Source: Oscheius onirici (Eukaryota; Nematoda; Chromadorea; Rhabditida; Rhabditidae). From it: a stretch of DNA of 64,000 bases. The notes below the pieces were generated by a model that worked only from the letters and a program-made list of their open reading frames with translations, ran no database searches and had not been told where the DNA came from. This document shows, in pieces, positions 24,001-39,000 of the stretch. The stretch spans positions 6,138,001 through 6,202,000 of the forward strand of contig OW051473.1 in NCBI GenBank assembly GCA_932521025.1. The letters run 5' to 3'. The position numbers and the translations under genes are program-made. The stretch's first letter is position 1, and each line of letters opens with the position of its first letter.

Positions 24001-27000
24001 CCATTATTTGCTGCTGTTGAGCAGAAATAGTTAGCTTCTCCTCAATTGGAGCAGGAGCCTCAGCTGGCTTCTCCTCGACTGGAGCAGGAACCTCAGCTGG
24101 CTTCTCCTCGACTGAAGCAGGGGCCTCAGCTGGCTTTTCTTCAACTGGAGCAGGAACCTCAGCTGGCTTCTCCTCTACTGGAGCAGGAACCTCAGCTGGC
24201 TTCTCCTCAACTGGAGCAGGAACCCCAGCTGGCTTTTCTTCAACTGGAGCAGGAACCTCAGCTGGCTTCTTCTCAACTGGAGCAGGAACCTCAGCTGGCT
24301 TCTCCTCGACTGGAGCAGGAACCTCAGCTGGCTTCTTCTCAACTGGAGCAGGAGCCTCAGCTGGCTTCTCTTCAACTGGAGCAGGAACCTCAGCTGGCTT
24401 CTCCTCAACTGGAGCAGGAACCCCAGCTGGCTTTTCTTCAACTGGAGCAGGAACCTCAGCTGGCTTCTCTTCAACTGGAGCAGGAGCCTCAGCTGGCTTC
24501 TCTTCAACTGGAGCAGGAACCTCAGCTGGCTTCTCCTCAACTGGAGCAGGAACCCCAGCTGGCTTTTCTTCAACTGGAGCAGGAACCTCAGCTGGCTTCT
24601 CTTCAACTGGAGCAGGAGCCTCAGCTGGCTTCTCTTCAACTGGAGCAGGAACCTCAGCTGGCTTTTCTTCAACTGGAGCAGGAACCTCAGCTGGCTTCTC
24701 CTCGACTGGAGCAGGAACCTCAGCTGGCTTCTCCTCAGCTGGAGCAGGAACCTCAGCTGGCTTCTCCTCAACTGGAGCAGGAACCTCAGCTGGCTTTTCT
24801 TCAACTGGAGCAGGAACCTCAGCTGGCTTCTCCTCAACTGGAGCAGGAACCTCAGCTGGCTTCTCGAATGGAGCAGGAGCCTCAGCTGGCTTCTCTTCAA
24901 CTGGAGCAGGAACCTCAGCTGGCTTTTCTTCAACTGGAGCAGGAACCTCAGCTGGCTTCTCCTCTACTGGAGCAGGAACCTCAGCTGGCTTCTCCTCAAC
25001 TGGAGCAGGAACCCCAGCTGGCTTTTCTTCAACTGGAGCAGGAACCTCAGCTGGCTTCTTCTCAACTGGAGCAGGAACCTCAGCTGGCTTCTCCTCGACT
25101 GGAGCAGGAACCTCAGCTGGCTTCTTCTCAACTGGAGCAGGAGCCTCAGCTGGCTTCTCTTCAACTGGAGCAGGAACCTCAGCTGGCTTCTCTTCAACTG
25201 GAGCAGGAACCTCAGCTGGCTTCTCCTCAACTGGAGCAGGAACCCCAGCTGGCTTTTCTTCAACTGGAGCAGGAACCTCAGCTGGCTTCTCTTCAACTGG
25301 AGCAGGAGCCTCAGCTGGCTTCTCTTCAACTGGAGCAGGAACCTCAGCTGGCTTTTCTTCAACTGGAGCAGGAACCTCAGCTGGCTTCTCCTCGACTGGA
25401 GCAGGAACCTCAGCTGGCTTCTCCTCAGCTGGAGCAGGAACCTCAGCTGGCTTCTCCTCAACTGGAGCAGGAACCTCAGCTGGCTTCTCCTCAGCTGGAG
25501 CAGGAACCTCAGCTGGCTTCTCCTCAACTGGAGCAGGAACCTCAGCTGGCTTCTCCTCAACTGGAGCAGGAACCTCAGCTGGCTTCTTCTCAACTGGAGC
25601 AGGAACCTCAGCTGGCTTCTCCTCGACTGGAGCAGGAACCTCAGCTGGCTTCTTCTCAACTGGAGCAGGAACCTCAGCTGGCTTCTCGAATGGAGCAGGA
25701 GCCTCAGCTGGCTTCTCTTCAACTGGAGCAGGAACCTCAGCTGGCTTCTCCTCAACTGGAGCAGGAACCCCAGCTGGCTTTTCTTCAACTGGAGCAGGAA
25801 CCTCAGCTGGCTTCTCTTCAACTGGAGCAGGAGCCTCAGCTGGCTTCTCTTCAACTGGAGCAGGAACCTCAGCTGGCTTCTCCTCTACTGGAGCAGGAAC
25901 CTCAGCTGGCTTCTCCTCAACTGGAGCAGGAACCCCAGCTGGCTTTTCTTCAACTGGAGCAGGAACCTCAGCTGGCTTCTCTTCAACTGGAGCAGGAGCC
26001 TCAGCTGGCTTCTCTTCAACTGGAGCAGGAACCTCAGCTGGCTTTTCTTCAACTGGAGCAGGAACCTCAGCTGGCTTCTCCTCGACTGGAGCAGGAACCT
26101 CAGCTGGCTTCTCCTCAGCTGGAGCAGGAACCTCAGCTGGCTTCTCCTCAACTGGAGCAGGAACCTCAGCTGGCTTCTCCTCAACTGGAGCAGGAACCTC
26201 AGCTGGCTTCTCCTCAACTGGAGCAGGAGCCTCAGCTGGCTTCTCTTCAACTGGAGCAGGAACCTCAGCTGGCTTCTCCTCAACTGGAGCAGTAACCTCA
26301 GCTGGCTTTTCTTCAACTGGAGCAGGAACCTCAGCTGGCTTCTCCTCAACTGGAGCAGTAACCTCAGCTGGCTTTTCTTCAACTGGAGCAGGAACTTCAG
26401 CTGGCTTCTTCTCAACTGGAGGAGGAACCTCAGCTGGCTTCTCCTCGACTGGAGCAGGAACCTCAGCTGGCTTCTCGAATGGAGCAGGAGCCTCAGCTGG
26501 CTTCTCTTCAACTGGAGCAGGAACCTCAGCTGGCTTCTCCTCGACTGGAGCAGGAACCTCAGCTGGCTTCTCCTCAACTGGAGAAGGAACCTCAGCTGGC
26601 TTCTCCTCGACTGGAGCAGGAATCTCAGCTGGCTTCTCCTCAACTGGAGCAGGAACCTCAGCTGGCTTTTCTTCAACTGGAGCAGGAACCTCAGCTGGCT
26701 TCTCCTCGACTGGAGCAGGAATCTCAGCTGGCTTCTCCTCAACTGGAGCAGGAACCTCAGCTGGCTTTTCTTCAACTGGAGCAGGAACCTCAGCTGGCTT
26801 CTCCTCGACTGGAGCAGGAACCTCAGCTGGCTTCTCCTCGACTGGAGCAGGAACCTCAGCTGGCTTCTCCTCGACTGGAGCAGGAACCTCAGCTGGCTTC
26901 TCCTCAACTGGAGCAGGAACCTCAGCTGGCTTTTCTTCAACTGGAGCAGGAACCTCAGCTGGCTTCTCCTCGACTGGAGCAGGAACCTCAGCTGGCTTCT

Positions 27001-30000
27001 CCTCAACTGGAGCAGGAACCTCAGCTGGCTTCTCCTCGACTGGAGCAGGAACCTCAGCTGGCTTCTCTTCAACTGGAGCAGGAACCTCAGCTGGCTTCTC
27101 CTCGACTGGAGCAGGAACCTCAGCTGGCTTCTCTTCAACTGGAGCAGGAACCTCAGCTGGCTTCTCCTCGACTGGAGCAGGAACCTCAGCTGGCTTCTCC
27201 TCAACTGGAGAAGGAACCTCAGCTGGCTTCTCCTCGACTGGAGCAGGAATCTCAGCTGGCTTCTCCTCAACTGGAGCAGGAACCTCAGCTGGCTTCTCCT
27301 CGACTGGAGCAGGAACCTCAGCTGGCTTCTCCTCAACTGGAGAAGGAACCTCAGCTGGCTTCTCCTCGACTGGAGCAGGAACCTCAGCTGGCTTCTTCTC
27401 AACTGGAGCAGGAACCTCAGCTGGCTTCTCCTCGACTGGAGCAGGAACCTCAGCTGGCTTCTTCTCAACTGGAGCAGGAGCCTCAGCTGGCTTCTCCTCG
27501 ACTGGAGTTTCAGCTTGTTTTTCAACGCGTTTCTTTGAGGACGGTAAAATGGCTTCAACCAGATCAACTGTTTCCACTACGAGGTCGATTTCTAATCCAG
27601 AAGATTCTTCTTGCTTCAAGAACTCTAGCGTTAAGGTGACTTCATCTCGAACCGCAGACATTTCGTACTTTTCAATTACGATCCTGGTGGCCTCCTCAAC
27701 AGTTTCGTCTACTGCTGCTGCCAAAGAAATTGTTTCCATTATTTGCTGCTGTTGAGCAGAAATAGTTAGCTTCTCCTCAATTGGAGCAGGAGCCTCAGCT
27801 GGCTTCTCCTCAGCTGGAGCAGGAACCTCAGCTGGCTTCTCCTCGACTGAAGCAGGGGCCTCAGCTGGCTTCTCTTCAACTGGAGCAGGAACCTCAGCTG
27901 GCTTCTCCTCTACTGGAGCCGGAACCTCAGCTGGCTTTTCTTCAACTGGAGCAGGAACCTCAGCTGGCTTTTCTTCAACTGGAGCAGGAACCTCAGCTGG
28001 CTTCTCCTCGACTGGAGCAGGAACCTCAGCTGGCTTCTCCTCAACTGGAGAAGGAACCTCAGCTGGCTTCTCCTCAACTGGAGCAGGAACCTCAGCTGGC
28101 TTTTCTTCAACTGGAGCAGGAACCTCAGCTGGCTTCTCCTCGACTGGAGCAGGAACCTCAGCTGGCTTCTCCTCAACTGGAGAAGGAACCTCAGCTGGCT
28201 TCTCCTCGACTGGAGCAGGAACCTCAGCTGGCTTCTTCTCAACTGGAGCAGGAACCTCAGCTGGCTTCTCCTCGACTGGAGCAGGAACCTCAGCTGGCTT
28301 CTTCTCAACTGGAGCAGGAGCCTCAGCTGGCTTCTCCTCGACTGGAGTTTCAGCTTGTTTTTCAACGCGTTTCTTTGAGGACGGTAAAATGGCTTCAACC
28401 AGATCAACTGTTTCCACTACGAGGTCGATTTCTAATCCAGAAGATTCTTCTTGCTTCAAGAACTCTAGCGTTAAGGTGACTTCATCTCGAACCGCAGACA
28501 TTTCGTACTTTTCAATTACGATCCTGGTGGCCTCCTCAACAGTTTCGTCTACTGCTGCTGCCAAAGAAATTGTTTCCATTATTTGCTGCTGTTGAGCAGA
28601 AATAGTTAGCTTCTCCTCAATTGGAGCAGGAGCCTCAGCTGGCTTCTCCTCGACTGGAGCAGGAACCTCAGCTGGCTTCTCCTCAGCTGGAGCAGGAACC
28701 TCAGCTGGCTTCTCCTCGACTGAAGCAGGGGCCTCAGCTGGCTTCTCTTCAACTGGAGCCGGAACCTCAGCTGGCTTTTCTTCAACTGGAGCAGGAACCT
28801 CAGCTGGCTTCTCCTCAACTGGAGCAGGAACCTCAGCTGGCTTCTCCTCAACTGGAGCAGGAACCTCAGCTGGCTTCTCCTCTACTGGAGCAGGAACCTC
28901 AGCTGGCTTCTCCTCAACTGGAGCCGGAACCTCAGCTGGCTTTTCTTCAACTGGAGCAGGAACCTCAGCTGGCTTCTCCTCAACTGGAGCAGGAACCTCA
29001 GCTGGCTTCTCCTCAACTGGAGCAGGAACCTCAGCTGGCTTCTCCTCAACTGGAGCAGGAACCTCAGCTGGCTTCTCCTCAACTGGAGCAGGAACCTCAG
29101 CTGGCTTTTCTTTAACTGGAGCAGGAACCTCAGCTGGCTTCTCCTCGACTGAAGCAGGGGCCTCAGCTGGCTTCTCTTCAACTGGAGCAGGAACTTCAGA
29201 TGGCTTCTCCTCGACTGGAGCAGGAACCTCAGCTGGCTTCTCGACTGGAGCAGGAACCTCAGCTGGCTTCTCCTCGACTGGAGCAGGGGCCTCAGCTGGC
29301 TTCTCCTCGACTGGAGCAGGGGCCTCAGCTGGCTTCTCTTCAACTGGAGCAGGAACCTCAGCTGGCTTCTCCTCGACTGGAGCAGGGGCCTCAGCTGGCT
29401 TCTCTTCAACTGGAGCAGGAACTTCAGATGGCTTCTCCTCGACTGGAGCAGGAACCTCAGCTGGCTTCTTCTCAACTGGAGCAGGAACCTCAGCTGGCTT
29501 CTCGAATGGAGCAGGAGCCTCAGCTGGCTTCTCTTCAACTGGAGCAGGAACCTCAGCTGGCTTCTCCTCGAATGGAGCAGGAGCCTCAGCTGGCTTCTCT
29601 TCAACTGGAGCAGGAACTTCAGATGGCTTCTCTTCAACTGGAGCAGGAACCTCAGCTGGCTTCTCCTCAACTGGAGCAGGAACCTCAGCTGGCTTCTCCT
29701 CAACTGGAGCAGGAACCTCAGCTGGCTTCTTCTCAACTGGAGCAGGAACCTCAGCTGGCTTCTTCTCAACTGGAGCAGGAACCTCAGCTGGCTTCTCCTC
29801 AACTGGAGCAGGAACCTCAGCTGGCTTCTCCTCAACTGGAGCAGGAACCTCAGCTGGCTTCTTCTCAACTGGAGCAGGAGCCTCAGCTGGCTTCTCCTCG
29901 ACTGGAGTTTCAGCTTGTTTTTCAACGCGTTTCTTTGAGGACGGTAAAATGGCTTCAACCAGATCAACTGTTTCCACTACAAGGTCGATTTCTAATCCAG

Positions 30001-33000
30001 AAGATTCTTCTTGCTTCAAGAACTCTAGCGTTAAGGTGACTTCATCTCGAACCGCAGACATTTCGTACTTTTCAATTACGATCCTGGTGGCCTCTTCAAC
30101 AGTTTCGTCTACTGCTGCTGCCAAAGAAATTGTTTCCATTATTTGCTGCTGTTGAGCAGAAATAGTTAGCTTCTCTTCAACTGGAGCAGGAACCTCAGCT
30201 GGCTTCTCCTCTACTGGAGCAGGAACCTCAGCTGGCTTCTCCTCAACTGGAGCCGGAACCTCAGCTGGCTTTTCTTCAACTGGAGCAGGAACGTCAGCTG
30301 GCTTTTCTTCAACTGGAGCAGGAACCTCAGCTGGCTTCTCCTCAATTGGAGCAGGAGCCTCAGCTGGCTTCTCCTCGACTGAAGCAGGGGCCTCAGCTGG
30401 CTTCTCTTCAACTGGAGCAGGAACCTCAGCTGGCTTCTCCTCTACTGGAGCAGGAACCTCAGCTGGCTTCTCCTCAACTGGAGCCGGAACCTCAGCTGGC
30501 TTTTCTTCAACTGGAGCAGGAACGTCAGCTGGCTTCTCCTCAACTGGAGCAGGAACCTCAGCTGGCTTCTCCTCAACTGGAGCAGGAACCTCAGCTGGCT
30601 TCTCCTCGACTGAAGCAGGGGCCTCAGCTGGCTTCTCTTCAACTGGAGCAGGAACTTCAGATGGCTTCTCCTCGACTGGAGCAGGAACCTCAGCTGGCTT
30701 CTCGACTGGAGCAGGAACCTCAGCTGGCTTCTTCTCAACTGGAGCAGGAACCTCAGCTGGCTTCTCCTCGACTGGAGCAGGAACCTCAGCTGGCTTCTCC
30801 TCGACTGAAGCAGGGGCCTCAGCTGGCTTCTCTTCAACTGGAGCAGGAACTTCAGATGGCTTCTCCTCGACTGGAGCAGGAACCTCAGCTGGCTTCTCGA
30901 CTGGAGCAGGAACCTCAGCTGGCTTCTTCTCAACTGGAGCAGGAGCCTCAGCTGGCTTCTCTTCAACTGGAGCAGGAACCTCAGCTGGCTTCTCCTCAAC
31001 TGGAGCAGGAACCTCAGCTGGCTTCTTCTCAACTGGAGCAGGAACCTCAGCTGGCTTCTTCTCAACTGGAGCAGGAGCCTCAGCTGGCTTCTCTTCAACT
31101 GGAGCAGGAACCTCAGCTGGCTTCTCCTCAACTGGAGCAGGAACCTCAGCTGGCTTCTTCTCAACTGGAGCAGGAACCTCAGCTGGCTTCTCCTCGACTG
31201 GAGCAGGAACCTCAGCTGGCTTCTTCTCAACTGGAGCAGGAGCCTCAGCTGGCTTCTCCTCGACTGGAGTTTCAGCTTGTTTTTCAACGCGTTTCTTTGA
31301 GGACGGTAAAATGGCTTTAACCAGATCAACTGTTTCCACTACGAGGTCGATTTCTAATCCAGAAGATTCTTCTTGCTTCAAGAACTCTAGCGTTAAGGTG
31401 ACTTCATCTCGAACCGCAGACATTTCGTACTTTTCAATTACGATCCTGGTGGCCTCTTCAACAGTTTCGTCTACTGCTGCTGCCAAAGAAATTGTTTCCA
31501 TTATTTGCTGCTGTTGAGCAGAAATAGTTAGCTTCTCTTCAACTGGAGCAGGAACCTCAGCTGGCTTCTCCTCTACTGGAGCAGGAACCTCAGCTGGCTT
31601 CTCCTCAACTGGAGCCGGAACCTCAGCTGGCTTTTCTTCAACTGGAGCAGGAACGTCAGCTGGCTTCTCTTCAACTGGAGCAGGAGCCTCAGCTGGCTTC
31701 TCCTCGACTGGAGCAGGAACCTCAGCTGGCTTCTCCTCAGCTGGAGCAGGAACCTCAGCTGGCTTCTCCTCGACTGAAGCAGGGGCCTCAGCTGGCTTCT
31801 CCTCAACGGGAGCAGGAACCTCAGCTGGCTTCTCCTCAACGGAAGCAGGAACCTCAGTTGGCATCTCTTCAACTGGAGCAGGAACCTCAGCTGGCTTCTC
31901 CTCGACTGGAGCAGGAGCCTCAGCTGGCTTCTCGACTGGAGCAGGAGCCTCAGCTGGCTTCTCGACTGGAGCAGGAGCCTCAGCTGGCTTCTCCTCGACT
32001 GGAGCAGGAGCCTCAGCTGGCTTCTCTTTAACTGGAGCAGGAGCCTCAGCTGGCTTCTCGACTGGAGCAGGAGCCTCAGCTGGCTTCTCGACTGGAGCAG
32101 GAGCCTCAGCTGGCTTCTCCTCGACTGGAGCAGGAGCCTCAGCTGGCTTCTCCTCGACTGGAGCAGGAGCCTCAGCTGGCTTCTCCTCGACTGGAGCAGG
32201 AACCTCAGCTGGCTTCTCCTCGACTGAAGCAGGGGCCTCAGCTGGCTTCTCCTCGACTGGAGCAGGAGCCTCAGCTGGCTTCTCCTCGACTGGAGCAGGA
32301 GCCTCAGCTGGCTTCTCCTCGACTGGAGCAGGAGCCTCAGCTGGCTTCTCCTCGACTGGAGCAGGAACTTCAGATGGCTTCTCCTCGACTGGAGCAGGGA
32401 CCTCAGCTGGCTTCTCTTCAACTGGAGCAGGAACCTCAGCTGGCTGTTCTTCAACTGGAGCAGGAACCTCAGCTGGCTTCTCTTCAACTGGAGCAGGAAC
32501 TTCAGATGGCTTTTCTTCAACTGGAGCAGGAACTTCAGATGGCTTTTCTTCAACTGGAGCAGGAACTTCAGATGGCTTCTCTTCAACTGGAGCAGGAACC
32601 TCAGCTGGCTTCTCCTCGACTGGAGTTTCAGCATGTTTTTCAACGCGTTTCTTTGAGGACGGTAAAATGGCTTCAACCAGATCAACTGTTTCCACTACGA
32701 GGTCGATTTCTAATCCAGAAGATTCTTCTTGCTTCAAGAACTCTAGCGTTAAGGTGACTTCATCTCGAACCGCAGACATTTCGTACTTTTCAATTACGAT
32801 CCTGGTGGCCTCCTCAACAGTTTCGTCTACTGCTGCTGCCAAAGAAATTGTTTCCATTATTTGCTGCTGTTGAGCAGAAATAGTTAGCTTCTCCTCAATT
32901 GGAGCAGGAGCCTCAGCTGGCTTCTCCTCAGCTGGAGCAGGAACCTCAGCTGGCTTCTCCTCGACTGAAGCAGGGGCCTCAGCTGGCTTCTCTTTAACTG

Positions 33001-36000
33001 GAGCAGGAGCCTCAGCTGGCTTCTCCTCAACTGGAGCAGGAACTTCAGATGGCTTCTCTTCAACTGGAGCAGGAACTTCAGCTGGCTTCTCCTCGACTGA
33101 AGCAGGGGCCTCAGCTGGCTTCTCTTTAACTGGAGCAGGAGCCTCAGCTGGCTTCTCCTCAACTGGAGCAGGAACTTCAGATGGCTTCTCTTCAACTGGA
33201 GCAGGAACCTCAGCTGGCTTCTCGACTGGAGCAGGGGCCTCGGCTGGCTTCTCCTCAACGGGAGCAGGAACCTCAGCTGGCTTCTCCTCAACGGAAGCAG
33301 GAACCTCAGTTGGCATCTCTTCAACTGGAGCAGGAACCTCAGCTGGCTTCTCCTCGACTGGAGCAGGAGCCTCAGCTGGCTTCTCGACTGGAGCAGGAGC
33401 CTCAGCTGGCTTCTCCTCGACTGGAGCAGGAGCCTCAGCTGGCTTCTCCTCGACTGGAGCAGGAGCCTCAGCTGGCTTCTCCTCGACTGGAGCAGGAGCC
33501 TCAGCTGGCTTCTCCTCGCCTGGAGCAGGAGTCTCAGCTGGCTTCTCGACTGGAGCAGGAGCCTCAGCTGGCTTCTCCTCGACTGGAGCAGGAGCCTCAG
33601 CTGGCTTCTCCTCGACTGGAGCAGGAGCCTCAGCTGGCTTCTCCTCGACTGGAGCAGGAGCCTCAGCTGGCTTCTCCTCGACTGGAGCAGGAGCCTCAGC
33701 TGGCTTCTCCTCGACTGGAGCAGGAACCTCAGCTGGCTTCTCCTCGACTGGAGCAGGAGCCTCAGCTGGCTTCTCTTTAACTGGAGCAGGAGCCTCAGCT
33801 GGCTTCTCCTCGACTGGAGCAGGAGCCTCAGCTGGCTTCTCGACTGGAGCAGGAGCCTCAGCTGGCTTCTCTTCATCTGGAGCAGGAACTTCAGATGGCT
33901 TCTCCTCGACTGGAGCAGGAGCCTCAGCTGGCTTCTCCTCGACTGGAGCAGGAACCTCAGCTGGCTTCTCCTCGACTGGAGCAGGAGCCTCAGCTGGCGT
34001 CTCGACTGGAGCAGGGGCCTCGGCTGGCTTCTCCTCAACTGGAGCAGGAATCTCAGCTGGCTTCTCCTCAACTGGAGCAGGAACCTCAGCTGGCTTCTCC
34101 TCAACTGGAGCAGGAATCTCAGCTGGCTTCTCCTCAACTGGAGCAGGAACCTCAGCTGGCTTCTCCTCAACTGGAGCAGGAACCTCAGCTGGCTTCTCTT
34201 CAACTGGAGCAGGAACCTCAGCTGGCTTCTCTTCAACTGGAGCAGGAACCTCAGCTGGCTTCTCGACTGGAGCAGGGGCCTCGGCTGGCTTCTCCTCAAC
34301 TGGAGCAGGAACCTCAGCTGGCTTCTCGAATGGAGCAGGAGCCTCAGCTGGCTTCTCTTTAACTGGAGCAGGAGCCTCAGCTGGCTTCTCTTCATCTGGA
34401 GCAGGAACTTCAGATGGCTTCTCCTCGACTGGAGCAGGGGCCTCAGCTGGCTTCTCCTCGACTGGAGCAGGAACCTCAGCTGGCTTCTCCTCAACTGGAG
34501 CAGGAACCTCAGCTGGCTTCTCTTCAACTGGAGCAGGAACCTCAGCTGGCTTCTCCTCGACTGGAGCAGGAACCTCAGCTGGCTTCTCCTCAACTGGAGC
34601 AGGAGCCTCAGCTGGCTTCTCCTCAACTGGAGCAGGAACCTCAGCTGGCTTCTCGACTGGAGCAGGAACCTCAGCTGGCTTCTTCTCAACTGGAGCATGA
34701 ACCTCAGCTGGCTTCTCCTCGACTGGAGCAGGAACCTCAGCTGGCTTCTCCTCGACTGGAGCAGGAACCTCAGCTGGCTTCTCCTCGACTGGAGCAGGAA
34801 CCTCAGCTGGCTTCTCCTCGACTGGAGCAGGAACCTCAGCTGGCTTCTCCTCAACTGGAGCAGGAACCTCAGCTGGCTTTTCGACTGGAGCAGGAACCTC
34901 AGCTGGCTTCTCTTCAACTGGAGCAGGAACTTCAGATGGCTTCTCCTCGACTGGAGCAGGAGCCTCAGCTGGCTTCTCGACTGGAGCAGGAGCCTCAGCT
35001 GGCTTCTCCTCGACTGGAGCAGGAGCCTCAGCTGGCTTCTCCTCGACTGGAGCAGGAACCTCAGCTGGCTTCTCCTCGACTGGAGCAGGAGCCTCAGCTG
35101 GCTTCTCGACTGGAGCAGGGGCCTCGGCTGGCTTCTCCTCAACTGGAGCAGGAACCTCAGCTGGCTTCTCCTCAACTGGAGCAGGAATCTCAGCTGGCTT
35201 CTCCTCAACTGGAGCAGGAACCTCAGCTGGCTTCTCCTCAACTGGAGCAGGAACCTCAGCTGGCTTCTCTTCAACTGGAGCAGGAACCTCAGCTGGCTTC
35301 TCTTCAACTGGAGCAGGAACCTCAGCTGGCTTCTCGACTGGAGCAGGGGCCTCGGCTGGCTTCTCCTCAACTGGAGCAGGAACCTCAGCTGGCTTCTCGA
35401 ATGGAGCAGGAGCCTCAGCTGGCTTCTCTTTAACTGGAGCAGGAGCCTCAGCTGGCTTCTCTTCATCTGGAGCAGGAACTTCAGATGGCTTCTCCTCGAC
35501 TGGAGCAGGGGCCTCAGCTGGCTTCTCCTCGACTGGAGCAGGAACCTCAGCTGGCTTCTCCTCAACTGGAGCAGGAACCTCAGCTGGCTTCTCTTCAACT
35601 GGAGCAGGAACCTCAGCTGGCTTCTCCTCGACTGGAGCAGGAACCTCAGCTGGCTTCTCCTCAACTGGAGCAGGAGCCTCAGCTGGCTTCTCCTCAACTG
35701 GAGCAGGAACCTCAGCTGGCTTCTCGACTGGAGCAGGAACCTCAGCTGGCTTCTTCTCAACTGGAGCATGAACCTCAGCTGGCTTCTCCTCGACTGGAGC
35801 AGGAACCTCAGCTGGCTTCTCCTCGACTGGAGCAGGAACCTCAGCTGGCTTCTCCTCGACTGGAGCAGGAACCTCAGCTGGCTTCTCCTCGACTGGAGCA
35901 GGAACCTCAGCTGGCTTCTCCTCAACTGGAGCAGGAACCTCAGCTGGCTTCTCTTCAACTGGAGCAGGAACCTCAGCTGGCTTCTCCTCGACTGGAGCAG

Positions 36001-39000
36001 GAACCTCAGCTGGCTTCTCCTCAACTGGAGCAGGAGCCTCAGCTGGCTTCTCGACTGGAGCAGGAACCTCAGCTGGCTTCTTCTCAACTGGAGCATGAAC
36101 CTCAGCTGGCTTCTCCTCGACTGGAGCAGGAACCTCAGCTGGCTTCTCTTCAACTGGAGCAGGAACCTCAGCTGGCTTCTCCTCGACTGGAGCAGGAACC
36201 TCAGCTGGCTTCTCCTCAACTGGAGCAGGAGCCTCAGCTGGCTTCTCCTCAACTGGAGCAGGAACCTCAGCTGGCTTCTCGACTGGAGCAGGAACCTCAG
36301 CTGGCTTCTTCTCAACTGGAGCATGAACCTCAGCTGGCTTCTCCTCGACTGGAGCAGGAACCTCAGCTGGCTTCTCCTCGACTGGAGCAGGAACCTCAGC
36401 TGGCTTCTCCTCGACTGGAGCAGGAACCTCAGCTGGCTTCTCCTCGACTGGAGCAGGAACCTCAGCTGGCTTCTCCTCAACTGGAGCAGGAACCTCAGCT
36501 GGCTTTTCGACTGGAGCAGGAACCTCAGCTGGCTTCTCTTCAACTGGAGCAGGAACTTCAGATGGCTTCTCCTCGACTGGAGCAGGAGCCTCAGCTGGCT
36601 TCTCGACTGGAGCAGGAGCCTCAGCTGGCTTCTCCTCGACTGGAGCAGGAGCCTCAGCTGGCTTCTCCTCGACTGGAGCAGGAACCTCAGCTGGCTTCTC
36701 CTCGACTGGAGCAGGAACCTCAGCTGGCTTCTCCTCAACTGGAGCAGGAACCTCAGCTGGCTTTTCGACTGGAGCAGGAACCTCAGCTGGCTTCTCTTCA
36801 ACTGGAGCAGGAACTTCAGATGGCTTCTCCTCGACTGGAGCAGGAGCCTCAGCTGGCTTCTCGACTGGAGCAGGAGCCTCAGCTGGCTTCTCCTCGACTG
36901 GAGCAGGAGCCTCAGCTGGCTTCTCCTCGACTGGAGCAGGAACCTCAGCTGGCTTCTCCTCGACTGGAGCAGGAGCCTCAGCTGGCTTCTCGACTGGAGC
37001 AGGGGCCTCGGCTGGCTTCTCCTCAACTGGAGCAGGAACCTCAGCTGGCTTCTCCTCAACTGGAGCAGGAATCTCAGCTGGCTTCTCCTCAACTGGAGCA
37101 GGAACCTCAGCTGGCTTCTCCTCAACTGGAGCAGGAACCTCAGCTGGCTTCTCTTCAACTGGAGCAGGAACCTCAGCTGGCTTCTCTTCAACTGGAGCAG
37201 GAACCTCAGCTGGCTTCTCGACTGGAGCAGGGGCCTCGGCTGGCTTCTCCTCAACTGGAGCAGGAACCTCAGCTGGCTTCTCGAATGGAGCAGGAGCCTC
37301 AGCTGGCTTCTCTTTAACTGGAGCAGGAGCCTCAGCTGGCTTCTCTTCATCTGGAGCAGGAACTTCAGATGGCTTCTCCTCGACTGGAGCAGGGGCCTCA
37401 GCTGGCTTCTCCTCGACTGGAGCAGGAACCTCAGCTGGCTTCTCCTCAACTGGAGCAGGAACCTCAGCTGGCTTCTCTTCAACTGGAGCAGGAACCTCAG
37501 CTGGCTTCTCCTCGACTGGAGCAGGAACCTCAGCTGGCTTCTCCTCAACTGGAGCAGGAGCCTCAGCTGGCTTCTCCTCAACTGGAGCAGGAACCTCAGC
37601 TGGCTTCTTCTCAACTGGAGCATGAACCTCAGCTGGCTTCTCCTCGACTGGAGCAGGAACCTCAGCTGGCTTCTCCTCGACTGGAGCAGGAACCTCAGCT
37701 GGCTTCTCCTCGACTGGAGCAGGAACCTCAGCTGGCTTCTCCTCGACTGGAGCAGGAACCTCAGCTGGCTTCTCCTCAACTGGAGCAGGAACCTCAGCTG
37801 GCTTCTCTTCAACTGGAGCAGGAACCTCAGCTGGCTTCTCCTCGACTGGAGCAGGAACCTCAGCTGGCTTCTCCTCAACTGGAGCAGGAGCCTCAGCTGG
37901 CTTCTCCTCAACTGGAGCAGGAACCTCAGCTGGCTTCTCGACTGGAGCAGGAACCTCAGCTGGCTTCTTCTCAACTGGAGCATGAACCTCAGCTGGCTTC
38001 TCCTCGACTGGAGCAGGAACCTCAGCTGGCTTCTCCTCGACTGGAGCAGGAACCTCAGCTGGCTTCTCCTCGACTGGAGCAGGAACCTCAGCTGGCTTCT
38101 CCTCGACTGGAGCAGGAACCTCAGCTGGCTTCTCCTCAACTGGAGCAGGAACCTCAGCTGGCTTTTCGACTGGAGCAGGAACCTCAGCTGGCTTCTCTTC
38201 AACTGGAGCAGGAACTTCAGATGGCTTCTCCTCGACTGGAGCAGGAGCCTCAGCTGGCTTCTCGACTGGAGCAGGAGCCTCAGCTGGCTTCTCCTCGACT
38301 GGAGCAGGAGCCTCAGCTGGCTTCTCCTCGACTGGAGCAGGAACCTCAGCTGGCTTCTCCTCGACTGGAGCAGGAGCCTCAGCTGGCTTCTCGACTGGAG
38401 CAGGGGCCTCGGCTGGCTTCTCCTCAACTGGAGCAGGAACCTCAGCTGGCTTCTCCTCAACTGGAGCAGGAATCTCAGCTGGCTTCTCCTCAACTGGAGC
38501 AGGAACCTCAGCTGGCTTCTCCTCAACTGGAGCAGGAACCTCAGCTGGCTTCTCTTCAACTGGAGCAGGAACCTCAGCTGGCTTCTCTTCAACTGGAGCA
38601 GGAACCTCAGCTGGCTTCTCGACTGGAGCAGGGGCCTCGGCTGGCTTCTCCTCAACTGGAGCAGGAACCTCAGCTGGCTTCTCGAATGGAGCAGGAGCCT
38701 CAGCTGGCTTCTCTTTAACTGGAGCAGGAGCCTCAGCTGGCTTCTCTTCATCTGGAGCAGGAACTTCAGATGGCTTCTCCTCGACTGGAGCAGGGGCCTC
38801 AGCTGGCTTCTCCTCGACTGGAGCAGGAACCTCAGCTGGCTTCTCCTCAACTGGAGCAGGAACCTCAGCTGGCTTCTCTTCAACTGGAGCAGGAACCTCA
38901 GCTGGCTTCTCCTCGACTGGAGCAGGAACCTCAGCTGGCTTCTCCTCAACTGGAGCAGGAGCCTCAGCTGGCTTCTCCTCAACTGGAGCAGGAACCTCAG